Source of the DNA: Streptomyces sp. NBC_01233
GTDB taxonomy: Bacteria > Actinomycetota > Actinomycetes > Streptomycetales > Streptomycetaceae
Direction: 5' to 3'
DNA: 64,000 bases
Assembly (NCBI RefSeq): GCF_035989305.1
Contig: NZ_CP108514.1
Coordinates: forward strand, 8,164,501 to 8,228,500
Shown: positions 56,113 to 64,000 of the stretch, piece after piece
Position numbering within the stretch: position 1 is the first letter of the stretch
Layout: every line of letters starts with the position of its first letter
Made by a program: the position numbers and the translations under genes
The notes under the pieces: generated by a model
What the model was told of the DNA's origin: nothing
Database searches by the model: none
Seen by the model: the letters and a program-made list of their open reading frames with translations, nothing else

Positions 56113-58421
56113 CGCTGGAAGTCCTTTCGGCCGGGACGGGTTGTCGCCACGCCGCCGTGGAGCTTCGGCGAGGGCTGCCAGGCCCGCAGGCGCAGGCTGT
56201 TGCCGACCACCAGCAGCGAGCTGGCGGACATCGCGGCCGCGGCGACCATCGGGTTGAGCCAGCCGACCGCGGCGAGCGGCACGGTGACCGCGTTGTAGCC
56301 GAACGCCCAGACGAGGTTGGCGCGGATCGTCCCCAGGGTGCGACGGGCCAGCCGCACGGCGTCCGCCACCGCCTCGATGTCACCGCGCACCAGCGTCACG
56401 TCGGCCGCTCCGATCGCCACGTCCGTACCGCTGCCCATGGCGATGCCGAGATCGGCGCGGGCCAGGGCGGCGGCGTCGTTCACACCGTCGCCGATCAGCG
56501 CCACCCGGCGTCCCTCCTCCTTCAGGCGGGTCACCAGTTCGGCCTTCCCCTCCGGAGTGCAGCGGGCATGGACCGCGGAGATGCCGAGCTGCGCGGCGAC
56601 CGCACGAGCCGTGGCATCCCGGTCACCGGTGGCCAGCACCGGTTCCACTCCCAGTCGGCGCAGCCGGTCCACGGCCCGGTAGCTCCCGGGCCGCAGGACG
56701 TCCCCGAGGGCGATCAGGGCCTCGTCGAAGCCGTCCACCCGGACCAGGACGGGCGTGAGTACGGACGCTTCCGCCTCGGCCAGCGCCTGCGCCAGCGACT
56801 TCGGCAGGCCGTCGTCGGGGGAGAGCACGTCGACGCGCCGCCCCTCCACGAACCCGGTGACGCCCGCCCCGGCAGTGGCCAGGAAATCCGTGACCGGGGG
56901 CAGCGTGCCCCCGGCCAGTGCGCGCTGCGCGTACGCGGCGAGGGCGCGGCCCAGCGGATGCTCCGAGCCTTGTTCCACGGCCCCGGCCAGGCGCAGGACC
57001 GTCTCGCGCCCGATGCCGCCGCTGACCGCGGTGACGTGGACGACGCTCATGTGTCCGGTGGTGAGCGTGCCCGTCTTGTCCAGGATCACGGTGTCCACGT
57101 GCCGCAGTGCCTCCAGCGCCTGCGGACCGCTGACCAGCACGCCCAGCTGCGCGCCCCGGCCGGTCGCGGCCAGCAGCGCGGTCGGGGTCGCCAGCCCCAG
57201 CGCGCACGGACAGGCGACGACCAGGATCGCCACCGCCGCGGTCACGGCCGCCTGCGGATCCGCCCCGGCACCGAGCCAGAAGCCGAGCACCGTGACCGCC
57301 AGGGCCAGGATCACCGGCACGAAGACCCCCGCCACGCGGTCGGCCAGCCGCTGGGCCCGCGCCTTGCCCGCCTGGGCATCGGTGACCATGCGGGTGATCC
57401 GGGCGAGCTGGGTGTCCGCGCCGACCGCGGTGGCCCGTACGAGGAGCAGTCCGCCGGCGTTGACGGCGGCGCCCACCACCTTGCGGCCGGGCCCCACCTC
57501 CACAGGATCGCTCTCACCGGTCACGAGGGACAGGTCCAGGGCGGAGCTGCCGGCGACCACCACACCGTCGGTGGCGACCCGTTCGCCGGGTCGCACGAGG
57601 AACTCCTGCCCCACCCGCAGCTGTTCCACCGGGATCCGCCGCTCCGCGCCGTCCTCCCGTACGGTCACGTCCTTGACGGCGAGCCCGGCCAGTGAGCGCA
57701 GGGCCGCGCCCGTGCCGCGCCGGGCCCGCGCCTCCAGATGGCGGCCGGCCAGGACGAACAGCGGAACTCCGACGGCGGCTTCCAGGTAGACGTGCGCGAC
57801 CTCCCCTCCCGCCGAGGGGAGGAATGTGAACGGCATCCGCATGTCCGGATCGCCGGCGCCGCCGAGGAACAGCGCGTACAGGGACCAGGAGAACGAGGCG
57901 ACGACTCCGAGGGAGACCAGGGTGTCCATGGTGGCCGCCGAATGCCGCAGCCCGCGTATCGCCCGCAGGTGGAAGGGCAGGGCACTCCACACGACGACCG
58001 GAGCGGCGAGAGTGAGGCACAGCCACTGCCAGTTGCGGAACTGCAGGGCGGGCACCATCGACAGCACGAGGACCGGGACGCAGAGCAGCACGGTGATCAA
58101 CAGCCGTTCGCGCTCCAGGCGTTCGCCTTCGCTTTCGCCGTCAGCGGGCGGCTCCCCGGGCGGGGACTCCTCACGCGGTGCGGGCGCCGGGGGCGGCTCG
58201 GCGGTGTAACCGGCGCGCTCCACCGCCGCGACCAGGTCCTGGACGGTCACGGCCGGCGGATGGCTCACCCGCGCCTTCCCGGTGGCGAGGTTGACCGTCG
58301 CGGTCACCCCGTCGAGCCGGGCCAGCCGCTTCTCCACCCGGTTCACGCAGGCCGCGCACGTCATACCGCCGACGGTCAGATCGGTCGTGGCCAGGGTGGC
58401 GCCCACGGCGTCCGCGGTCAC
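56109..58421 (-). CDS. copA: Copper-translocating P1B-type ATPase CopA
   Basis: A 770-residue protein. An N-terminal heavy-metal-associated domain has Cys22/Cys25 in GGMTCAAC. Eight transmembrane helices include the CPC motif (Cys404-Pro-Cys406, VACPCALGLATP). The phosphorylated Asp448 is in DKTGTLT, and the HP motif is in SEHPLGRAL. The hinge is GDGVNDAAALA. It exports Cu(I). GTG 58421 overlaps the stop of the small upstream gene and is preceded by GGAG, though close. Operon order: small membrane protein, CopA, PCuAC. Confidence 0.92.
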   Translation of the reverse strand: MTADAVGATLATTDLTVGGMTCAACVNRVEKRLARLDGVTATVNLATGKARVSHPPAVTVQDLVAAVERAGYTAEPPPAPAPREESPPGEPPADGESEGERLERERLLITVLLCVPVLVLSMVPALQFRNWQWLCLTLAAPVVVWSALPFHLRAIRGLRHSAATMDTLVSLGVVASFSWSLYALFLGGAGDPDMRMPFTFLPSAGGEVAHVYLEAAVGVPLFVLAGRHLEARARRGTGAALRSLAGLAVKDVTVREDGAERRIPVEQLRVGQEFLVRPGERVATDGVVVAGSSALDLSLVTGESDPVEVGPGRKVVGAAVNAGGLLLVRATAVGADTQLARITRMVTDAQAGKARAQRLADRVAGVFVPVILALAVTVLGFWLGAGADPQAAVTAAVAILVVACPCALGLATPTALLAATGRGAQLGVLVSGPQALEALRHVDTVILDKTGTLTTGHMSVVHVTAVSGGIGRETVLRLAGAVEQGSEHPLGRALAAYAQRALAGGTLPPVTDFLATAGAGVTGFVEGRRVDVLSPDDGLPKSLAQALAEAEASVLTPVLVRVDGFDEALIALGDVLRPGSYRAVDRLRRLGVEPVLATGDRDATARAVAAQLGISAVHARCTPEGKAELVTRLKEEGRRVALIGDGVNDAAALARADLGIAMGSGTDVAIGAADVTLVRGDIEAVADAVRLARRTLGTIRANLVWAFGYNAVTVPLAAVGWLNPMVAAAAMSASSLLVVGNSLRLRAWQPSPKLHGGVATTRPGRKDFQR

Positions 58422-58649
58422 CTCCCGCTCCCCGGATGCGTACCGCCCATGCCACCCATACCGCCGCCGGATCCCGCATCGGTGCCGGTCCGGTGCAGGC
58501 CGGGAGCGACCGGCCCGGCGGCCGATCCCACCCCGTAGGAGAGGGCGAACACGGCCGCCAGGAGCACGACGAAGCCGGCCAGGGCCGGCGGCGGCGCCCA
58601 GCGCGGCCAGGCGGGGTGGTTGCGGGTCTCGGGTTGCCTTCCGGTCATC
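58418..58649 (-). CDS. Small membrane protein heading the copper operon
   Basis: A 76-residue protein with one transmembrane helix (ALAGFVVLLAAVFALSYGVG) and a short exported tail of Gly, Met and His (GGGMGGMGGTHPG) that could bind copper. GGAG is well placed before the ATG. Its stop overlaps the CopA start (GTGA). The function is not known; a helper or sensor for copper efflux is inferred from position and tail. Confidence 0.65.
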
Positions 58650-58788
58650 GGCTCTCCAGATCCTGGGTACGTGTACGGCGCTGCGCCCGTCGCGGTCATC
58701 CGTGCGGGAGCCGCCGGAGAGGTAGTCGTGCGTGGTGCGGTGCGAGTTCCCGCCGGCACCCGTTCGCGTCGAACCCCCCCTCTGTCGT

Positions 58789-59520
58789 CCTCTGTCGTCG
58801 TATGACGAGACCGGTGCCGGGATCGTGGCCGACGGGCGGCTGCCCGCGCCCGTGGTGGCGTCGGGCACGGACGAACACGCACGGTTCGGCGGGGTGGTGC
58901 CGCAGATCGCCGCCCGCGTCCGCCTCCACGCCTTCCACCCCGTCGTACGGGAGGCCCTGGACCGGGCCGGGCCGCGGATCTCCGACATCGACGCCGTCGC
59001 GGTCACCACCGGACCGGGCCTCTCGGGTGCGTTGCGGGTCGGGCCGGCCGATGCCAAGACCCCGGCCTGCGGCCTGCCCTGTCCGGGCGGGCCGGCCATC
59101 GACCGGGCCGCCCGCGGCGACAACCGTTGCGCGGTGGCGTTCCCCCGCCCGCTCACGCGTCCCGGAGGCGCCCCGTACGCCCTCTCCTTCCCCGGGCCGA
59201 ACACCGCCGCCGCGCGCTGGGCCGAGCAGCACCGCACGCGCGGCGAGGAGATCCCGCGGGCCGACGGCGCCGCCTCCCTCCAGGAGGCCGTCGCAGACGT
59301 GCTCACCCGCGAGGCCCTGGCCGCCTGCGGGAAGTACGGAGTGCGGACGCTCGTCGCACAACGGGGCGGTGATCGCGGCCGTCGGTGACCTCCTGGTGCG
59401 GGCGGGCGGGCGGGCTCGGCTCCGGCGCGGCTCGACGTCTCGATCGCCCCGTCCAAGCCGCTGGAGCTGGAGTACGCGGCCCTGCACCCCGTCGCCCGCA
59501 CTGCCGCGAGGGTCGCGTGA
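58789..59520 (+). pseudogene. tsaD: Degenerate tsaD-like pseudogene
   Basis: The frames from 58789 show pieces of TsaD (tRNA t6A threonylcarbamoyltransferase) in order: SSYDETGAGIV, DEHARFGGVVPQIAARV, DAVAVTTGPGLSGALRVG, PGGPAIDRAARGD, ASLQEAVADVLTREAL. Near 59365 the reading shifts frame to HNGAVIAAVGDLLVRAG, then again to APARLDVSIAPSKPLELEY. The stretch with the metal-binding HLASH-type motif is missing, and a conserved Cys of SSCDET is Tyr. A working copy must exist elsewhere in the genome, since this function is essential. Confidence 0.8.
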
Positions 59521-59530
59521 TGGCGTCCGG

Positions 59531-60379
59531 TCAGTCCCGGCGAACGGCCGGCCCTCCCCCGTCCGGCGCCCCGTCGGCCGGCCCTTCGTAGCCGGGCAGG
59601 ACGCTGACGAACGGCACCCCGGTGCGCGGATGCTCGATGACCTCGGCCTCGACCTCGTACACCTCGGACAGCAGCGGCGCCGTCAGCACCTCCGCAGGCT
59701 CCCCGGTGGCGACGACGCGGCCGCCCGTCATGACACAGATCCGGTCGCAGAACGCCGCGGCGAGGTTCAGGTCGTGCAGCGCGACGACGGCGGTGACGCC
59801 GAGCCGCCGCACGAGCCGCAGTGCGTCCAGCTGGTGACGCAGGTCCAAGTGATTGGTCGGTTCGTCCAGCACCATGGTCCCCGTGCGCTGGGCGAGCGCG
59901 CGGGCGATCAGGACCCGCTGCTTCTCCCCGCCGGACAGCCGGTCGAACGGCGCGTGCGCGAGGGACTCGACGCGCAGCTCCGCCAGGGACCGGGTGATGA
60001 TGCCGCGATCGTCCGCGTCATCGCCCGCGAAGGCCCGTTTGTGCGGGGTGCGGCCCATCGCCACCACGTCGTACACGGTCAGTTCGAAGTCCCCGGACGT
60101 CTCCTGCAGTACGGCCGCGAGGCGTTGGGCGAGACGTTTGCCCGGCATGCGCCAGACGTCCTCGCCGTCGAGGAGGACCCGGCCCGACGTGGGCCGCACC
60201 GCCCGGTAGAAGGTGCGCAGCAGGGTGGACTTGCCGGCGCCGTTGGGGCCGACCAGGCCCACGACCTCGCCGGGCGCCACGTGCAGGGACGCCTGGTGGA
60301 CCAGCGCCTTGCCGTTCACCAGGACGCTGACGTCCTCGGCGCGGAGGGAACCGGGCTCTCCGGTCGGTCGGTTGGTCAC
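59531..60379 (-). CDS. ABC importer ATP-binding protein (FecE/BtuD type)
   Basis: A 282-residue ATPase with Walker A GPNGAGKST, signature LSGGEKQRV, Walker B MVLDEPTNHLDL and H-loop VALHDLNLA. The C-terminal part (EVYEVEAEVIEHPRTG) is typical of iron/cobalamin importers. The GTG start overlaps the permease stop. It is the third gene of a unit led by a cobalamin riboswitch, so B12 or a related corrinoid is the likely cargo. Confidence 0.9.
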   Translation of the reverse strand: MTNRPTGEPGSLRAEDVSVLVNGKALVHQASLHVAPGEVVGLVGPNGAGKSTLLRTFYRAVRPTSGRVLLDGEDVWRMPGKRLAQRLAAVLQETSGDFELTVYDVVAMGRTPHKRAFAGDDADDRGIITRSLAELRVESLAHAPFDRLSGGEKQRVLIARALAQRTGTMVLDEPTNHLDLRHQLDALRLVRRLGVTAVVALHDLNLAAAFCDRICVMTGGRVVATGEPAEVLTAPLLSEVYEVEAEVIEHPRTGVPFVSVLPGYEGPADGAPDGGGPAVRRD

Positions 60380-61497
60380 CGGGCAGCCTTCCGTCGCATC
60401 AGCCAGAGGAAGAAGGGGCCGCCGACGAGGGCGGTGAGGATGCCCACGGGTACCTCTTCCGGGCTCATGAGCGTGCGCGCGGCCAGATCGGCCGAGATCA
60501 GGAACGCCGCCCCCAGGAGGACCGCGGCGGGCAGCGCGCGACGGTGGTCGGCGCCCACGAGCAGCCGCACCACGTGCGGCATGATCAGCCCGACGAAGCC
60601 GATCTGCCCGCTCACCGCGACGATCGTGCCGATCATCAGGGCCACCAGCGTGAACAGGGCGCCGCGGAACCGGTGCACGTCCAGACCGAGGGCCGCGGCG
60701 GCCTCCTCCCCGGCCAGCAGGAGGTTGAGCGGACGGCAGACGCCGAGGAGGACGGCCGTCCCGAGCAGGACCGCGCCCACCGGGATCCACACCGTCGTCC
60801 AGGTGGTGCCGGCCAGTCCGCCGAGCATCCAGCGCAGTGCGGACTGGGTCTTGTGCGGGTCGTTCGAGGTGACGATCAGGAAGCTGGCCAGCGCCGACAG
60901 CACCTCGGCCGTGGCCACACCCGCCAGGACCAGCCGCACCGTCGTCATCCGCCCGCCGGAGCGGGCCAGGAAGTAGACGGCGACCAAGGCGGCCAGGGCC
61001 CCGCAGAACGCGGCCACCGGCAGGGTGAACAGCCCGAACACCGTCAGGTTCAGGACCAGGATGAGCACCGCGCCGACCGACGCGCCCGAGGACACGCCCA
61101 GCAGCATCGGATCGGCCAGCGGATTGCGGACCAGCGCCTGCAGCGCCATTCCGGCCACCGACAGGCCCGCGCCGACCACCCCGGCCAGCAGTACCCGGGG
61201 CAGGCGGACGTCCATGACGATCGTCTCGCGCACCGGGGTCCACGTCGGCTCGGCGAGGGACGGGTGCACGCGGTGCAGCAGGATGCCCCACACCTGGTCG
61301 GCCGGGACGCTGATCGAGCCGGCCGCGATGCCGGCGGTGGCGGCGCCGACCACCAGCACGCCCAGGAGGGCCAGCACCACGGCGTACGGGATCCCGGGGC
61401 GCCGCGCGGGGTCGGGCCGGTCTTCCTCGCGAAGGCCGGGCCGGACCTCCTCGCGAGGGCCCGCCCCCACGGGTGTCGAGGCCTTCGCCCCGGTCAC
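60376..61497 (-). CDS. ABC importer permease (FecCD/BtuC type)
   Basis: A 373-residue protein with about ten helices. It has the FecCD segments MALQALVRNPLADPMLLGVSSGAS and GFVGLIMPHVVRLLVG, where GLI(V)PH-type helices line the channel. It is coupled to the binding protein upstream (GTGA) and to the ATPase downstream. It forms the channel of the B12-type importer. Confidence 0.9.
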   Translation of the reverse strand: MTGAKASTPVGAGPREEVRPGLREEDRPDPARRPGIPYAVVLALLGVLVVGAATAGIAAGSISVPADQVWGILLHRVHPSLAEPTWTPVRETIVMDVRLPRVLLAGVVGAGLSVAGMALQALVRNPLADPMLLGVSSGASVGAVLILVLNLTVFGLFTLPVAAFCGALAALVAVYFLARSGGRMTTVRLVLAGVATAEVLSALASFLIVTSNDPHKTQSALRWMLGGLAGTTWTTVWIPVGAVLLGTAVLLGVCRPLNLLLAGEEAAAALGLDVHRFRGALFTLVALMIGTIVAVSGQIGFVGLIMPHVVRLLVGADHRRALPAAVLLGAAFLISADLAARTLMSPEEVPVGILTALVGGPFFLWLMRRKAAR

Positions 61498-62483
61498 CGG
61501 ACGAGGCCCGGGTGGAGCTGACGCGCCAGCGACTCGACGGCCGACGGCACCCGCACACCGACCACGGTGGAAGACAGCGGCAGGACCGCGAACCGCTGGT
61601 TCTTGATCGCGGGCACGTCCTTCAGCGCCGGATGGGCGAGCAGGAACTTCTTCTTGTCCTCGACGGACCGGTCGCCGTAGTCGTAGATGACGATGGCCTC
61701 GGGAGCCCGCTGCGCCACCTGCTCGAACGAGACGTCGCCGAAGGCCTTGTCCAGGTCGGCGAAGAGGTTCACCCCGCCGGCCCGCCGGATCATCTCGTTG
61801 CCGATGCCCTTGCCGCCCGCGGTGAAGGCCGTCTTGTCGCCGCTGTCGTACACGAAGAGCTTGACCGGGGCGGCGCCGGTGAGCCCGGTCTCGACCTTGC
61901 CGAGGGTGGCGTGCAGCTGCCCCAACCGCTCCTCGGCCCGCTCGGGAACACCGAAGATCTTGGCGACCGTGCGGATCTCCTCGTCCACGGCGGCCACGTC
62001 CACCGGGCCGGTGGGGCACTCCTCGGTGTTGAGGCGGGTGTTGATCCCGGCCTTGGTGAAGGCGGCCCGGCTGCGTCCCTCCTTCTCGTCGAAGGTGGAG
62101 GTCCACCCGCCGTAGACGAAGTCGGGCTCGGCCTCCAGGAGTGCCTCGAAGGACGGGTACTCCTTGGAGAGGACCTTCACGCTGTCGTAGGCGGCCTGGT
62201 ACTCGGGGAGGATCCTGTCGTCGAGATAGCCCGTCCCCACCATCGACTTCTCCAGGCCGAGCGCCAGCATCACCTCGGTCGCGTGCTGGTTCAGGGATAC
62301 CGCGCGCTGCGGCGGGCGCTGATAGGTGCTCGTCACGCCGCAGTTGGTGACCGTGACCGGAAAGCCCTCGGCGGTCGTGCCCGGCGAGGGTGTGGCAAAG
62401 GGCGTGGTGCCGCCTGCGCAGCCGGATGCCAGCAGGGCGACGGCGAGTGCGGACAGCACGGCTCTCGGGTGGTTGCGGGGCAT
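61494..62483 (-). CDS. ABC importer substrate-binding lipoprotein (cobalamin/siderophore class)
   Basis: A 329-residue protein with a lipobox (LLASGC) and a type III (FecB/BtuF) binding fold: RAVSLNQHATEVMLALGL near the start, then SFEALLEAEPDFVYGG, and the mid-helix backbone linking the two lobes. ATG 62483 has GAGAGG upstream. It is coupled to the permease. The cobalamin riboswitch upstream points to B12 or a corrinoid. Confidence 0.88.
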   Translation of the reverse strand: MPRNHPRAVLSALAVALLASGCAGGTTPFATPSPGTTAEGFPVTVTNCGVTSTYQRPPQRAVSLNQHATEVMLALGLEKSMVGTGYLDDRILPEYQAAYDSVKVLSKEYPSFEALLEAEPDFVYGGWTSTFDEKEGRSRAAFTKAGINTRLNTEECPTGPVDVAAVDEEIRTVAKIFGVPERAEERLGQLHATLGKVETGLTGAAPVKLFVYDSGDKTAFTAGGKGIGNEMIRRAGGVNLFADLDKAFGDVSFEQVAQRAPEAIVIYDYGDRSVEDKKKFLLAHPALKDVPAIKNQRFAVLPLSSTVVGVRVPSAVESLARQLHPGLVR

Positions 62484-62597
62484 GGGTGGTCCTCTCACCG
62501 CGGATGGATCGGATGTTCTTCACGCCCTGTCGGGGCGCAGGGCGCAGGAGCACACGGGCGCACGGGGCCGGGCGGGGTGAATCGCGCTGCGGCTCGC

Positions 62598-62620
62598 GGG
62601 GACGGCAAGGCGACGTCCCC
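62598..62620 (-). other. Hairpin in the leader before the binding-protein gene
   Basis: GGGGACG pairs with CGTCCCC around a nine-base loop, between the small ORF and the lipoprotein gene. It could be an attenuator or an mRNA-stability element. Confidence 0.35.
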
Positions 62621-62682
62621 GTACGGCCGGTCACGGCGCCTGGGGGCGGGGCGTTTCACGGGGCGGGCAGGCGGCCCCGCGC

Positions 62683-62784
62683 CTACGAGGGGATCGGCCC
62701 CGGGACGTCGACGTCGACGGGGACGTCGGGGAAGCCGGTGTCGTGCTCAACGCACCCAGCGGTGGTGACGGTCTGGTCGGCCAC
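62683..62784 (-). CDS. 33-residue peptide downstream of the cobalamin riboswitch
   Basis: GTG at 62784 with AAGGAG seven bases upstream opens a 33-codon frame ending TAG. The peptide starts VADQTVTTAGCVEHDTGF and continues with alternating Pro, Val and Asp (DVPVDVDVPGP). It has one Cys and one His, is acidic and has no hydrophobic helix. It lies between the riboswitch and the importer genes, so it is the first gene controlled by B12. A leader peptide, small binding protein or precursor are all possible; no homologue was recognised. Confidence 0.55.
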   Translation of the reverse strand: MADQTVTTAGCVEHDTGFPDVPVDVDVPGPIPS

Positions 62785-62841
62785 GTCAACTCTCCTTCGC
62801 GAGTCGCGGCAGAAAGGCCCCGGGCAGGCGTGCCTCGGGAC

Positions 62842-62865
62842 CCCGCACGACGCTTCGTCATGCGG
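62842..62865 (-). promoter_or_regulatory. Expression-platform hairpin of the riboswitch
   Basis: On the minus strand CCCGCATGACG pairs with CGTCGTGCGGG (one T-G pair) around a three-base AAG-type loop, immediately after the B12 box. It lies between the aptamer and the small ORF, where a translation- or termination-control hairpin is expected. Confidence 0.5.
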
Positions 62866-63060
62866 GCAGTGGCAGGTCTTCGGACTCGCGGGCGCGCCTG
62901 CCGGTCTCCCGGCGGGCTCCTACTGGCCGTCGCTTCCCAGGACCGGTTCCGGTCCCAGTGCGTATGACGGCGGTCGTTCCCACTCACCGCTGCGGGGCAG
63001 TCCCGGATTCCCACCGGGTTCCCTCTTGCGACGCACCCCGTCCGGCTGACGGGGGCGAAC
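62863..63060 (-). ncRNA. Cobalamin riboswitch
   Basis: The minus strand shows the aptamer in order: GGTTCGCC, AGAGGGAACCCGGTG, GGAATCCGGGACTGCCCCGC, then CTGGGAAGCGACGGCCAGTAG and the terminal B12 box, GAGTCCGAAGACCTGCCACTG. All the conserved helices can be drawn. It should switch off the importer unit when adenosylcobalamin is plentiful. A -10 box at 63074-63079 places the transcription start just upstream. Confidence 0.92.
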
Positions 63061-63073
63061 CAGCTGCGCTCAC

Positions 63074-63079
63074 AGCCTA
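63074..63079 (-). promoter_or_regulatory. -10 box of the riboswitch transcript
   Basis: TAGGCT on the minus strand, giving a start near 63067, just before the riboswitch. CTGACC 20 bases further upstream could be a poorly spaced -35. Confidence 0.45.
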
Positions 63080-63383
63080 CCCGCGAGGCCGGCACCCCCG
63101 GTCAGGCCGCCCTCGCACGCCCCGGGCCGACCGGGGGCGGGACGCCCTACCGCAACCAGGCCGGAAGCCGCAACTCCGCCTCCAGCCCGCCCTCTCAAAG
63201 GGCATACTCCTCACGCGTGTTCGGACCCACCGCACACCTCTCGACCGGCCCGCCGTCCTGGCCGAGGGGTGCGCGGGCTTTCACGTCCCGTGGTCTCGGG
63301 GGACGGTCCGGACCACTTCGCCCACGTCGTACGGAAAGAGGACGGGCACGCACCGAGGCCCCGCGGCGTGCCCGGACACCTCC

Positions 63384-63569
63384 ATGTACGACCTGCTTCG
63401 CGCTTCGCTGCCCGAATTCCTCGGCAGCCTCGGCGCCGCCCTCTTCCTCGCCCTCTGCGGCTGGGTCGTCTCGTTGTTCCGGCACCGCACCGCCGGACCC
63501 CCGCCTGCAACCCCGGCCGGAGTTCAGGAGGTGGACCGGTCGGAGACCGGCGTGCTCTCCGAGGAGTAG
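63384..63569 (+). CDS. Small single-pass membrane protein
   Basis: A 61-residue protein: MYDLLRASLPEFLG, then a transmembrane helix (GAALFLALCGWVVSLF), a short basic segment and an acidic C-terminus. The ribosome site is weak. Similar small proteins are frequent in Streptomyces without known function. The 63080-63383 stretch before it holds no other supported gene. Confidence 0.5.
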   Translation: MYDLLRASLPEFLGSLGAALFLALCGWVVSLFRHRTAGPPPATPAGVQEVDRSETGVLSEE

Positions 63570-63628
63570 GGAGGACGCAGACGGGCTGGAAGGGTTTCCG
63601 GACGGCCTCGTGCCTCGTGCCTCGTCCC

Positions 63629-64000
63629 TCAGGCCGCCGGCCGTGGGTGGCGGGGGCAGTCGGGGCTGCGGGCGGGTGGGACCGTCGGCGGCAGGCCGGC
63701 GGCCGGGCCGTCCGCGAGCCGCCACGCGGTTCGGATGGAGCCGATCAGCTGTCGCGCGCTGTACGGGGACACCTCCAGCTCCTGACGGGCCTGGCCCAGG
63801 AGGTCCAGGTCCCCTTCCGGGCCTCGTGACGCGGCCTCGTCCCGGCGGCGGGCCAGGTCACCCGCGCCGAAGATGTCGAGCAGGGTCAGGGAGAACAGGA
63901 CGTACGCCGACGCCTCGTCGATGAGATTCCGGGCCACGTCCGGAATCTCAGCAGCCGCTTCCTCGCCCAGGTGTCGGTGGAGATCGTGGAAGGCCACGTG
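63629..64000 (-). CDS. Hypothetical helical protein, 5' end at or beyond the window edge
   Basis: The frame is open from the window edge down to the stop at 63629. A GTG at 63997 could be the start, but the frame continues upstream. The first 90 residues are soluble and helical (LHRHLGEEAAAEIPDVARNL, then VLFSLTLLDIFGAGDLARRR), and the tail is Pro/Arg-rich. No family was recognised. Confidence 0.5.
   Translation of the reverse strand, partial: HVAFHDLHRHLGEEAAAEIPDVARNLIDEASAYVLFSLTLLDIFGAGDLARRRDEAASRGPEGDLDLLGQARQELEVSPYSARQLIGSIRTAWRLADGPAAGLPPTVPPARSPDCPRHPRPAA

Noticed and set aside
62631..63095. 154-codon minus-strand frame running through the riboswitch
   Set aside because: It overlaps the conserved aptamer and has no ribosome site. 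The 33-codon frame has a good one and a better position.

Overview
The window looks like a Streptomyces chromosome, or that of a close relative. The DNA is very GC-rich with strong third-position GC bias. Several genes carry a TANNNT -10 box 6-7 bases before the start codon, the usual sign of leaderless actinobacterial transcripts. The gene families are also typical: SpoIIE-type phosphatases, XRE/ImmA/DUF6545 trios, CHAT proteins, ECF sigma factors and secreted subtilases. No tRNA, rRNA, CRISPR array or intact insertion sequence was seen.

Layout. 0-2.6 kb: a CHAT-domain protein and the start of a coupled downstream gene (minus). 2.8-7.1 kb: an SDR/epimerase coupled to a KS-ACP-alpha-oxoamine synthase (AOS) polyketide synthase with no acyltransferase. 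7.1-9.6 kb: ImmA/IrrE protease, XRE regulator and DUF6545 membrane protein. 9.7-13.8 kb: TetR regulator, PBP4-type peptidase and a quinone oxidoreductase behind a SoxR-like box. 14.1-16.1 kb: three consecutive secreted glycine-rich proteins with their own terminators. 16.4-19.9 kb: a Ser/Thr kinase facing a PAS-GAF-PP2C-HATPase phosphatase. 20.0-26.2 kb: a decayed segment holding a second PKS (KS-AT-ACP-AOS) whose AOS is cut off and joined to a phosphopantetheinyl-transferase tail, an MMPL gene with an internal deletion, a frameshifted membrane-protein remnant and a 33-codon kdpB remnant. 26.2-33.3 kb: recQ, a hydrolase, a frameshifted TPR/winged-helix regulator and a TPR protein. 33.3-36.6 kb: VOC protein and katG divergent from a Fur regulator. 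36.6-41.2 kb: two DUF4139 proteins, a chimeric ORF and a small hydrophilic protein. 41.5-48.2 kb: subtilase, PLC-like secreted enzyme, ECF sigma factor, membrane protein, and an MFS/GH88 pair. 48.2-53.0 kb: acyl-CoA dehydrogenase divergent from a CoA transferase and acyl-CoA synthetase. 53.1-58.6 kb: a zinc/manganese-type ABC importer and a copper operon (small membrane protein, CopA, PCuAC). 58.8-62.8 kb: a tsaD pseudogene and a cobalamin-type ABC importer led by a cobalamin riboswitch and a 33-aa ORF.

How the genes work together. Many operons are tightly coupled through ATGA or GTGA overlaps: XRE/ImmA, MFS/GH88, CoA transferase/synthetase, the metal importers and the B12 importer. The two AOS-ended PKSs are rare and related. 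One lacks an AT and has a complete AOS; the other has an AT and a broken AOS. This suggests either two stages of decay of one pathway or complementation in trans. The 20-26 kb segment, the 40.4 kb chimera and the tsaD remnant show deletion-style decay. Two other lesions are single-base losses that may be sequencing errors.
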